A DNA stretch of 12,721 nt, from contig NAVB01001057.1 in the NCBI GenBank assembly GCA_002179805.1, positions 1-12,721 on the forward strand, written 5' to 3'. The notes below the pieces were generated by a model. The model saw only the letters and a program-made list of their open reading frames with translations, had not been told where the DNA came from and did not search any database. A program made the position numbers and the translations under genes. This document shows positions 1 to 8,500 of the stretch, one piece after another; within the stretch, counting starts at the first letter, position 1; each line of letters opens with the position of its first letter. This DNA comes from Acanthamoeba lenticulata (Eukaryota; Discosea; Longamoebia; Acanthamoebidae).

Positions 1-135
1 AATAATAGTCTTTTCAGCTCCCGCAGTGTGGGATCGTAAAGGATAAGGGAGCCAACAACCTCGGGGCATCGATGAAGAGGCCACAACGCATCCTGTGCTC
101 ACCCGGTAATCTGTGTGGCTGGGTGACATGCGCAG

Positions 136-933
136 ATGGAGGCCCTGCACGCTCAGGAACAATCCCAACCGCGCTCGTCGCATGCCATCGCAAACGGCAG
201 CCACTACACTGATGAAGAAGGCAAGGATTCCGCGTGGTCGTCATCGCCACTCGAGCACGTCAGTCACAGCGGCAACGCCGCGTGTGTGCTCACCAAGCAG
301 GCCACGCTCTCACTGGCAGCACTGGCAGCAACAGCAGCAACACCACCACCAACGGCCAAGAGCTCTTCCTCGACGACTGCGACCATAACTACAGTCACGC
401 CTCCGCGACATCCGCGTCCATCGCCCAGAGCAGGCCTCGAGGCTGACGCGGCGACAACCAGTCCGCTCATCCTCTCTCCGTCTGTGCCTGTTGGCGCGTC
501 GCCTCTTCATCTCGTCAACAACATGCTTCATCTTGTTAAGGTATCCGCTCGCCTCTTGACATCCTTTTTCAAATCCTTTTTTTTCAAAATATTAATTAAT
601 TTTTTTTTGCAGGACCTCGAGAAGCGGCTATCTTCTTACTCCTCCTCCTCCGCTTCATCGACGCCCTTGGCTTCGCCCTACACGTCGCCCTACGCATCGC
701 CATACCGCTTCACCAAACGGGCCATGTCGGAACGTGGGCCCGCCCCTCAGTCTCTTTTTTCTTCCCACGACAGCGGCCTCTCTCCGCGTAAACTTGGTGC
801 CTCGGGGGCTCTTCTTTCCTCCTCCTCATCTTATTCTTCTTCCTACCTTTCTTCTTCTTCTTCTTCTTCCTCCTCCTTCTCATCCTCCTCCTCTGTGGAA
901 CCACCACCGCCTCCGCGACTGGACAGAGTGTAA
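136..933 (+). CDS. Ser/Pro-rich low-complexity protein, function unknown, 5' end uncertain
   Basis: Not recognised. Two exons, 136-540 and 613-933, encode 241 residues if the ATG at 136 is the start. The intron 541-612 begins gtatcc and ends in a T-rich tract plus ttgcag, and splits between codons. The N-terminal half is rich in Ala, Thr and Ser. Around the junction a short helical-looking stretch reads NNMLHLVK then DLEKRL. After it come three SPY repeats (SPYTSPYASPY) and a long Ser run encoded by TTC/TCC triplets, ending in EPPPPPRLDRV and a TAA stop. The ATG directly follows gcgcag, which looks like a splice acceptor, and its -3 base is C, so this may be an internal exon of a longer gene. 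Positions 9-105 are open in another frame and could hold upstream coding sequence. The stop lies 140 bp before the helicase start on the same strand. No domain or catalytic motif is visible. Confidence 0.5.
   Translation: MEALHAQEQSQPRSSHAIANGSHYTDEEGKDSAWSSSPLEHVSHSGNAACVLTKQATLSLAALAATAATPPPTAKSSSSTTATITTVTPPRHPRPSPRAGLEADAATTSPLILSPSVPVGASPLHLVNNMLHLVKVSARLLTSFFKSFFFKILINFFLQDLEKRLSSYSSSSASSTPLASPYTSPYASPYRFTKRAMSERGPAPQSLFSSHDSGLSPRKLGASGALLSSSSSYSSSYLSSSSSSSSSFSSSSSVEPPPPPRLDRV
541..612 (+). other. Intron, 72 nt, in frame and free of stop codons
   Basis: The GT donor (gtatcc) and TTTTTTTTGCAG acceptor flank an AT-rich stretch that contrasts sharply with the GC-rich exons on both sides. 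Its length is a multiple of three, it sits in phase 0 and contains no stop, so the reading frame runs through it. Retention would add 24 residues rich in Phe and Leu. Confidence 0.7.
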
Positions 934-1072
934 AACCATCAACCACTTTTGTCCAAATTTAATTTCTTTTGAGGTTTCCTTTTGTATTTCGACGGCGCCG
1001 CGAGGGGAGGAAATAACGGAGAAGCCGGGCTGATGGAAAACAATTCTACCCACCCCACCACGCGTCAGTGGG

Positions 1073-3364
1073 ATGAAGCGCAAGAGGACAACTGGGGAAG
1101 AACCGCGCTCCTCCTTGTCCCCTCGTGGAGAGGCGGTGGTGGTGCAAGCGGAATCGAAGGAAGACACACCTACCGAGGCTGCCCCGCATCTCGCAGCTCC
1201 TCCTGATGGTGATGACAATGTGCGTATGGAAGTGGAAGTTGAGATGGAGGTGGTGGCCGGTGGAGCCGACAGCACGGAGAGCCTGGGGCCCGCCGGTCGC
1301 ACCTGGAGTGAGCTAGGCGTAGGGCCGTGGCTCGGGCGGGCCTGTCAGGAGCTCGGGCTAGTGGCGCCGACCTTGGTGCAGGCGCGGTGTATTCCGCCTA
1401 TTCTGGCTGGCCGCAACGTCATCGGCAGCGCCAAGACGGGCTCTGGCAAGACGGCTGCCTTTGCCCTCCCCATTCTTCAGCGGCTTTCAGAGGAGCCCTT
1501 TGGCGTATTTGCTCTCGTCCTCACCCCTACGCGGTACGTGCGCAGCCCTTCTTTTTTTTTTTCCTGCTTTTTTCTGCTTTTTGTTTGTCTTTTATTTTGC
1601 TTGTATTGCATTTTCAAATGCAAAAAATAAAAGTTGTTGCAAAGAGAGAGAGAGAGAAAAAAACTGACTTGGTGTGTGCCACGAGGCTAGAGAGCTGGCC
1701 ATGCAAATTGCGGAGCAGTTTCGAGCGCTCGGGGCGGCGATTTCGGCTCGTGTGGCCCTCGTGGTAGGCGGCATGGAGCGCACCAAGCAGAGTCAACTTC
1801 TGTCCAAGCGGCCGCACATCGTAGTCGCTACACCGGGGCGTCTCGTCGACCTCTTTTCCCAGGCACGTTTCTTTGCCTTGGCCTGTGAAGCTGGGCGACG
1901 TTTGACCCGGCGCGGCAATGACCACATGTGCAGGAGGAGCACCGTGGGCTTGTGGCGGGACTTCGCTTCCTCGTTCTGGACGAGGCTGATCGCTTGCTAG
2001 ATCCTGCTTTTGCTCCTACTCTGGCGCAGCTCTTGCCCGTCCTGCCGGCCAAGCGGTACCTCAGCGGCGCGCTGCTCTCCCCTCCCCTCCCCACATTTGA
2101 TTGCGTGCGGCGGCTGACCAACGGCTCCCCTCCCAATGCCCACCACCAGCCAAACACTGCTCTTTTCAGCAACCATGACGTCGTCACTCCGGAAGCTGGA
2201 CCATGTAATCGGACAGGACGCCTTCCGCTTCGAGGCCACCGTGAAATACCAACCGCTTGATACTCTCAACCAGGTAACCGCATCACTTTGTTCTTTTTCT
2301 TTTTCTTTTTGTATTCGTGCAATGGTGATCGTGAAGGTCCAATCAACAAGACGGAAAGGAGGAACGCGAGTGGTGAGTTTGTTCTGTGGGCGCTTAACCT
2401 GTGTCCTGCGGAAACAGCGCTACATGTTCATGCCTGGCCGCGTCAAGGACTGCTATTTGATCTACCTCCTGCGCACCTTGCTAGCCGAAGCCCCACCTCC
2501 GCCGCCTGCACTTCCCGAACAGATCATTGTTTTCACGTCTACCTGCAACGCCGCGCAACTGCTCGCCGAAACGTTGCGACTGTTGGATATCCCCTCAGCT
2601 CCCTTGCATTCGCGCCTCGCGCAGGTTCGTCTACATGACTCCACTGCTTGTTCATTTTGTAGGAGGGGCCGAAGTGACTGCAGTGCTACGCTACTCCCTC
2701 CTCCTTGGGCCCAGTCACCAATTAACGTAAATGAGTCTCATTCCAGGGCCAACGCAACCACGCTTTACGACGGTTCAAAGGAAGAGCTGTGCGAGTGCTT
2801 GTGGCCACTGATGTTGCTTCTCGGTACGAATTCACCAGCACGTCATTGCATCGCTTGTTTATGGTGCTGGCCTATTTACACGCATACCTGTTTAAAGGGG
2901 TCTCGATATTCCTGCTGTTGGAGTGGTGATCAACTATGACGTGCCTGGTGCTGCCAAGGATTACATTCACCGGGTATGAGCCTACGATTTGGCTTATTCT
3001 CCATGCATACTGACCTTATGTTCCTTGTGTGGTAGGTGGGCCGCACAGCACGTGCAGGAAGATCAGGAACAGCAATCACTCTTGTAACACAGGTACCTTG
3101 TCTTGGGGTATTCAACCAGTCAGTTAGATCTAACTGTTAACTTTGCAGAATGATGTTGAACGATTGTTAACAATTGAACAACGCATGGGCATAAAGCTGC
3201 CAGAGTATGAAGCTTCTGAAGATGACATTTTGGTGCATCTGAATGAAGCAACCACAGCCAAGAAGGTTGCAGCACTCAACCTTGATGAAAAAGGCTTTTT
3301 CCAAGCCCCATCTAATAATAGAAAAGCACCCCCTAAAAGAAAACCTCAAGCCTCAAGTCAATAA
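1073..3364 (+). CDS. DDX49: DEAD-box ATP-dependent RNA helicase, DDX49/Dbp8 family
   Basis: Nine exons: 1073-1533, 1691-1862, 1934-2055, 2150-2273, 2418-2624, 2747-2823, 2898-2973, 3036-3092 and 3149-3364, joined to 503 residues in frame. A charged tail of about 75 residues precedes the core. Motifs in order: Q motif with PT at 99-100 and Gln103; Walker A AKTGSGKT 120-127; PTRELA 152-157; GG 180-181; TPGRL 201-205; DEAD 227-230; SAT 258-260; ATDVASRGLD 382-391; HRVGRTARAGR 412-422. All catalytic residues are present. AKTGSGKT, in place of AQTGSGKT, and TPTRELAMQIAEQF point to Dbp8/DDX49 rather than other DEAD-box families. The human protein is about 480 residues and the yeast one about 430. 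Family knowledge: a nucleolar helicase needed for 40S subunit and 18S rRNA maturation. The C-terminus ends in a Lys/Pro-rich basic tail. Intron 2 appears to use a GC donor. Exons 6-9 are less GC-rich than exons 1-5. Confidence 0.95.
1863..1933 (+). other. GC-AG intron in the DDX49 gene
   Basis: Exon 2 must end at the Gln codon CAG at 1860-1862, and exon 3 must begin at GAG 1934, to give the continuous phase-0 reading DLFSQ then EEHRGLVAGLRFLVLDEADRLL. The donor is then gcacgt. The nearest GT, at 1867, would break the frame with the clear tgcag acceptor. Confidence 0.7.
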
Positions 3365-3365
3365 A
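3360..3365 (+). terminator. Candidate polyadenylation signal AATAAA overlapping the DDX49 stop
   Basis: AATAAA at 3360-3365 overlaps the TAA stop at 3362-3364. The following 80 bases are AT-rich and contain no other AATAAA, so the 3' UTR may be very short. This is a motif match only. Confidence 0.35.
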
Positions 3366-3457
3366 TACTTGTGTTTTACACCTTAATTGAAGAACCTAAG
3401 AATTACATCTGCTCCTGCTTCGCACCCGACCCGGGCTAATCAAAGGTGTACTTGATG

Positions 3458-3814
3458 TAAGAGGATGCAACGAAAACTCATATAACTCGAAAAACTCGTT
3501 TAATGAGTGGCTCACTCGAAAAACGCGTAAAACGTTAACACTCGTAAAACGATCTCAAAACGCAAAACACAGCTGGAAAACGCGTACTACGAGTGAGCCA
3601 CTCGAAACACTCGTTTTGCACGCGTAAAACTCGTTTTTTACTCGTAGTACGAGTTTTTTCACTGGTTAAACGAGTTTTTCACTCGTAGTACGAGTTTTCA
3701 AAACTCGTAGTACGAGTTGCCACCACTTAGAAAACGAACGCACCACAACTCATAAAACGCGTAAAACTCGTTTAACTCATATTACGAGTTTTACGCGTTC
3801 TCGTTGCATCTCCT
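3458..3814. repeat. Palindromic, ACTCG-rich insert with inverted ends
   Basis: A non-coding 357-bp block of short inverted motifs. About 17 ACTCG/CGAGT words occur, many inside AAAACTCGT or ACGCGTAAAACTCG. The exact 15-bp palindrome ACTCGTAGTACGAGT occurs three times, at 3640-3654, 3681-3695 and 3703-3717. A longer inverted pair is GAGTGGCTCACTC near 3505 against GAGTGAGCCACTC near 3591. The ends are inverted repeats: GATGCAACGA at 3464-3473 against TCGTTGCATC at 3801-3810, with similarity extending inward. On both sides it is bounded by short matches to the transposase in element B (3443-3457 and 3815-3831), so it looks inserted into, or swapped into, an old transposase copy. It resembles a foldback or MITE-like element. 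No ORF of note. Confidence 0.75.
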
Positions 3815-3830
3815 AAGCAGCGCCATAAGG

Positions 3831-4216
3831 TACAGCGAGGTTTATTCAAGTCGTCCCATTTTTTACAAATCGTGGCAGCCGCCACCTCCCCCCCTTCAAA
3901 ACATAAGAATGGCGAACAAAACACATACCATCATGATCCCCTTGTTATTTTAGATAGCTTTTGATCGAGCATGACCTCTTTCTGACAACGCCGAAGCGAG
4001 TTTTCTGCTAAACAATGATCGGAATGCGTGCATTCTTGACATTGTTGTCAGGAAAACTCGTCTGTACGATGCCAAAGACAAGTGATGCCCGGAAAAAAGA
4101 TGTTCAACTTTGAATGCCGGTCATGGTGGTATGCGTAAATCTTCGAGTTTTGGGGTAGGTCCAAACGGCCGGCACGATTTGTAAAAAATGGGACGACTTG
4201 AATAATGCTAGCTGTA
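3831..4216 (+). mobile_element. Element A: non-autonomous Tc1/mariner-like element (MITE), 386 bp
   Basis: It starts TACAGCGAGG and ends CTAGCTGTA, so TA bounds both sides, as expected of Tc1/mariner target sites. Terminal inverted repeats of about 44 bp contain TTCAAGTCGTCCCATTTTTT on the left and its complement on the right. The interior is itself loosely palindromic, for example gcgagttttctg against caggaaaactcg, and catcatgatc against a near copy read from the other end. There is no transposase domain. Element C is a highly similar copy in the opposite orientation. It follows directly on a transposase remnant. Confidence 0.8.
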
Positions 4217-4298
4217 GCGCAATTCATGGCTGGCATGGTTTTTCTCTGACAACACTCATGCGAGTTTCCCGCTAAACAATGATCGGAATGCATGCATT
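4217..4298 (+). repeat. Truncated, diverged copy of the element A interior
   Basis: The stretch from about 4240 (tctgacaac, then gcgagttt, then gctaaacaatgatcggaatg) matches the interior of element A near 3979-4033 in the same orientation with several substitutions. It stops where element B begins at the TA at 4299-4300. The matching continuation is not found after element B, so the copy is broken. Confidence 0.65.
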
Positions 4299-4842
4299 TA
4301 CAGCTAGGTTTATTCAAGTCGTCCCAATTATTAAAAAAATTTCGGCTGCCCCCGTTTCCGCGTTTTTCGCCGCAGCAGAAACGCAGAAACCGTGTCAAAG
4401 AGGGATTTCCAATGTCAAGCGTTCCGCAATCGTGGTGCACTCTTCACACATGTTCAACACGGAGCGGTAAGGCAAAACTGCCAGGGAGTATAGCACCATT
4501 TCAGACACTGCAAAACCTTTCCCAACAAACCCTGACCGGCGCATCCTATTCTTGACAAAGCCAAACACCAACCACAAGGGTTCAGGTTAGGGCTGTACTT
4601 GGGAAGGAAGGTGTACTTGATGCCATGAGCTGCAAGCAGCGCCATAAGGTGTGGCCATACCTTATGGGTTGGCCGGCATGAATAGAGGCATTGTCCACAA
4701 TCAACAGGTCGCCAGCAACAATAAACGCAATAATCACAATTTTTCTGCAAATTGTTCGCCATTCTTATGTTTTGGTATGGGGGGAGGAGGCGGCTGACAC
4801 GATTTGTAAAAAATGTGACAAACTTGAATAAACCTAGCTGTA
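4299..4842 (-). mobile_element. Element B: deleted Tc1/mariner-like transposon with transposase remnant
   Basis: It is bounded by TACAGCTAGGTTTATTCAAG on the left and the complementary CTTGAATAAACCTAGCTGTA on the right, the same terminal repeat family as elements A and C, with TA at both ends. The left repeat has diverged (cccaattattaaaaaaattt). It is 544 bp, far shorter than an autonomous element, and carries only the C-terminal part of a DDE transposase on the minus strand. Its right TA (4841-4842) is also the left TA of element C. The family was probably mobilised by full-length relatives elsewhere. Confidence 0.8.
4395..4740 (-). pseudogene. Broken DDE transposase fragment, IS630/Tc1/mariner superfamily
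   Basis: Read on the minus strand, three pieces in three frames line up in family order. The first is LLIVDNASIH, with its DNASIH at 4695-4678, the region of the second catalytic Asp. The second is GIKYTFLPKYSPNLNP, ending near 4577, the conserved YSPxxNP motif. The third is VFGFVKNRMRRSG and onward to a TGA at 4395-4397, the segment after the third acidic residue. The pieces need at least two frameshifts to join. No acidic residue is visible where the third catalytic Glu/Asp should follow NP. The N-terminal DNA-binding and first-Asp regions are absent. The spacing of about 39 codons between DNASIH and NP suits a D-D-(34-38)-E/D transposase. It is inactive as it stands. Confidence 0.8.
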
Positions 4843-5228
4843 CAGCTAGCATTATTCAAGTCGTCCCATTTTTTACAAATCGTGCCGGCCGTTTGGACCT
4901 ACCCCAAAACTCGAAGATTCACACGTACCACCATGACCGGCATCCAAAGCTGAACATCTTTTGTCTGGCCATCACTTGTCTTTGGCATCGTACAGACGAG
5001 TTTTCCTGACAACAATGTCAAGAATGCACGCATTACGATCATTATTTAGCAGAAAACTCGCTTCGGCGTTGTCAGAAAGAGGTCATGCTCGATCAAAAGC
5101 TATCTAAAATAACAAGGGGATCATGATGGTATGTGTCTTGTTCGCCATTCTTATGTTTTGGAAGGGGGGGGAGGGGGCGGCTGACACGATTTGTAAAAAA
5201 TGGGACGACTTGAATAAACCTAGCTGTA
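4841..5228 (-). mobile_element. Element C: inverted near-identical copy of element A, 388 bp
   Basis: Its reverse complement follows element A almost base for base, by eye around 95 percent, including the taccatcatgatccccttg and tgccggtcatggtggta segments. TA occurs at both ends (4841-4842 and 5227-5228). Like A, one end carries the variant CTAGCAT and the other CTAGGTT, so A and C belong to one subfamily. The ORF across it has no recognisable domain. Confidence 0.8.
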
Positions 5229-5588
5229 TCTTTGGCTCATGCTCTGGGCACAGGAGATGGGTCCACACTTAGATAAACGCAATAAACGCAATAATTGCAA
5301 GTTGAACGCAATAGTTGCAAGTTGAACACAACAAACGCAATCAACTCAAATGCAACAAACATTTATAACTCATTTTTTGTTTATCGAGTTGCCCAGTTGG
5401 CTCAAAGCACAAGCTGTTGGGACCACAGCCACAAGATCAAGCATCACCTTTATTGTTTTCCCAAATTGCTAAAGAACAGGCGCCTCATCAGGTTGGTTGG
5501 TTTGTAATTGTTTGTTTGTAACCTGTAAAGAAGTATTCCAACGGCTGCATTGAAATTAACATCTCAACGAAATTCATAGGCAAAGGAC
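5229..5588. other. AT-rich intergenic flank, no gene; downstream region of the acyl-CoA oxidase gene
   Basis: No coding potential is visible. It contains the AACGCAAT-type repeat at 5274-5345. The string TTTATT at 5449-5454, which is AATAAA on the minus strand, lies about 135 nt past the oxidase stop and is a possible polyadenylation signal. The rest is unremarkable. Confidence 0.5.
5274..5345. repeat. Short degenerate tandem repeat, AACGCAAT and TTGCAAGTTGAAC units
   Basis: AAACGCAAT occurs twice in tandem at the start and again near the end. TTGCAAGTTGAAC occurs twice, near 5294 and 5313. The 15-nt string AATAAACGCAATAAT at 5281-5295 also occurs inside element B at 4720-4734. Confidence 0.6.
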
Positions 5589-8500
5589 TTACAGCCCAAA
5601 CTCCTGCTTGAGATAGTCAACACACTCCCCTTTGTTGTCCACAAGGTTGTACTTCTGCCAGTCTAGTGCGATGGGAGCCTGGACCACGTAGTCTGGAATG
5701 CCAAAGGCATCCACCAGATGCAGGGCCTGGGGCGCCAACGACGCGCACAGCGCACGGACTGCTGTGCTAACTCCTTTCCCTGCACCACACACGTATTACA
5801 AACCAGCGACTTACAACTGCGATAGTTCTTACCTTGCTCGAGAGTGAGAACGCCATGACACAGGAACCAAGCAAGATCCTTTTCAACGCTGGCAAGCGCG
5901 TAGAGGCGACACAAATCCGCCAAAATCGACCGCACGCCTGACGACGCGTTGTTGACATTTTCAATGAAGCGGCCCATCGATACTGGTGTGTTGAGTGCCT
6001 GTGTCAGCCACACAACACAGGTGCCCGTATAGATACGGAGGGGTTAGAGAAGGGTTTATGTGAATTCATGGACCTTGCTCTGCGTAGGCTCTGGCTGTGG
6101 CCTGAATGGCATCGCTTTCCTGTTTCATCCACACGTCGAACAGGGACTGAAGGAAGAGAGAGTGAGGGAAAGAGGAGATAGGGCAGAGGCGCCGATTGCG
6201 GTGTCGCGTTCACGCGCGCAAGGGATAGGACCAGCACCTTGCCCTCGCCAAGCTGCTGCTGCAGAGATGAAGCCAAGTCCATGAGCCGCTTACCGAAGCG
6301 AAGCTCAAACAAGTAGCCAAGGTACGCGAGGTTGTTGACGTCCTAGGCGTGGATGGGAGAATACATCAAAGTGAGGAGGAAGCCCATTTCATTTCGAAAT
6401 TAGAGCACGTATTAATCAGATAAAATAAAATAAAATCACATTTAAAACACACGGGAAAGGAGTACGCACAAAGGCAAGGGAGCTATCCTCGGAGCGAGGG
6501 TGGACAAGCCCGGCACGGAGCATGTCCAGCAGCTCCTTGGATACCTTTTGCATCAGAACAGCGTTATCGCCCTCGGCAGTCATTCCTGCGTGAGCGCCTC
6601 CGACACCGTCCGCGAAACGGTTGCAGGCCAAGTAGCCTGATCCGTTGGGGGGGGGGAGGGAGGGAGGATGAGGAAGGAGTGTGGCGCCAAGGAAACTGTC
6701 GCGCCAAAGCACAACGGAGGAGGCGGAGGAGAAGGGAAGGGAGCGCTGCGGACCCTGTCCTCCACAGCGTTCGCGGCACACAAGGCTGACTTCGTTGGCG
6801 TTCCACGTGACGACTGGCTTGAGCGCACAGCAGAGGATGACCAGCCACTTGGAGGCCTGAGCATCGCCCTTGAGCTTGCCAACGGTCACCAGCTCAAAGT
6901 AGTCCTTCACATAGTCGAGGCCGAAATTGAGCGCGTAGGTGGAGGCCAGCAGGGGCATCAATGCCCTTTGCTGCAGCTGGTAGGCCAAGATGGGCATGTC
7001 GCTGGCCATGATAAAATGCGCATTATTATTATTATTAGTCAGAAATAGTGTTACTATTATTATTAGTAGTATCCTTCCGCCCGTGTGTGCGTCGGGTCCG
7101 TTTTGCGGCACCGTCGAGAGGGGGGAGGAGAGGAGGGGAGGGGAGACCTCTTGCCAGTGGGACCGACCGCCAAGCGAGACGACGCGTAGCGGATGGCAAT
7201 CAAGAGAGACAGCTTGGTACATCCGATGAGCATGGAAGCGATGCAAATGCGCCCACTCTAACGTAAAAACGACGATGTTGTAGTTGTTGTTGTTGTTGTA
7301 GTTGTTAGAAAGGAGAGTTAACACACACGCGCTGAGCGGATGCAATGAAAGCGGAGACGGGGAGAGCCAGGGGTTATGGGTAGGGGATGGGGCGGGAAGT
7401 GGCGCACCAGAAGCTGGTCGGCCACCGTGAGGAAGCGGCCTCGCGCACTCTTGATGGAAGACGTGAACGCACCGCCTTTTGCCACCTGCGATTGGGCATC
7501 CAGCAGATGATCACGCGGAACGCGCACATGGTCGAACCAGAGCTTGCCATTGTCAACGCCATTCATGCCCATCTTGCGTCCCATATCCTCCACCCGCACG
7601 CCCCTGCGATTCTCCGCCCACCCCACCCGACCCCACCCCACATATAAGGGAGAGGAGCATGGGAAGGGAGCGGAGAAGCACGGAAATGGGAAGGGAGCAG
7701 AGAAACAAAGACTTCCACTACACAATGCAACGACGCATTGAGGCGCGTACGGGCAGACAGAGTGGTCGTCGTTGCGGATGCGTGTCAGGAATGCGTGGAC
7801 GCCGTGGTCGGTGCCGTGGATGAGGAGGCGCGCGAATACGACCGCCCACTTAGCATGGATGGCTGAATTGGTGATCCAGTACTTTTGCGCCAGCACCGAG
7901 GGCGTGTTGATGACAAACTCATCCGTCGTCGCATCGTATTCAGCTGTATACCACCATGCCACCAGCACACCCCCAACGAAAATCAACAGATCAACAACAC
8001 GAAGGACCCATCCCCCCCCCTTGGCGATGCGCACAGGCGAGAGCCACAAGCGGAGGAGGAGGAGGAGGAGGAGCAGGGTACCGGTGGTCCTCATCTCGAC
8101 CGCGTTGTTGCCATAGCCTAGGGTACCGGGCCCGTTAGCCGTCGGTCATAGGTGAACGCAACGACGAGGAGGAGGAGGAGGAGGAGGAGAGGAGGGTGGT
8201 GCTCGACCATACCAAGCTCGGTGAGGGCGAAGCAACCGATGTCTTTGAGCGAGTCGATTCCCGTCAAAAGGAGCTGGTGGTGCTTTGCCGTGCCCAGTTT
8301 AAGAACAGTTCCGCCAAACAGATTGAACTGGCGCGGGGGTCCCCCAAGCAGGTCAAGGCCATCAAAATACGTACGCAAAGAGGTCAGCGTAGTGAAGCAA
8401 TGATCCGAACAAACAAACACGAAGAAAAAATATAAAATAATACACATAAAAAAAAAGCACACACAAAAAAAAAAACGGAAACTACCTGCACTGTCATCTT

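Noticed and set aside
3481..3790. CRISPR-like array
   Set aside because: The repeated words are short palindromes at irregular spacing without unique spacers of constant length, in an intron-rich eukaryotic setting.
4048..4440. 130-codon minus-strand open frame across elements A and B
   Set aside because: It crosses element boundaries and shows no domain; it is an accident of repeat sequence.
5983..6013. Alternative acceptor cacag near 6007 for oxidase exon 12
   Set aside because: It gives a frame that stops soon after. The acceptor ending at 5983 restores [17 protein letters not shown], which matches the family.
6416..7345. 309-codon minus-strand open frame as one oxidase exon
   Set aside because: It contains ATT and G-run intron sequence between conserved blocks. 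The blocks join cleanly only when introns 7002-7147 and 6637-6753 are removed.
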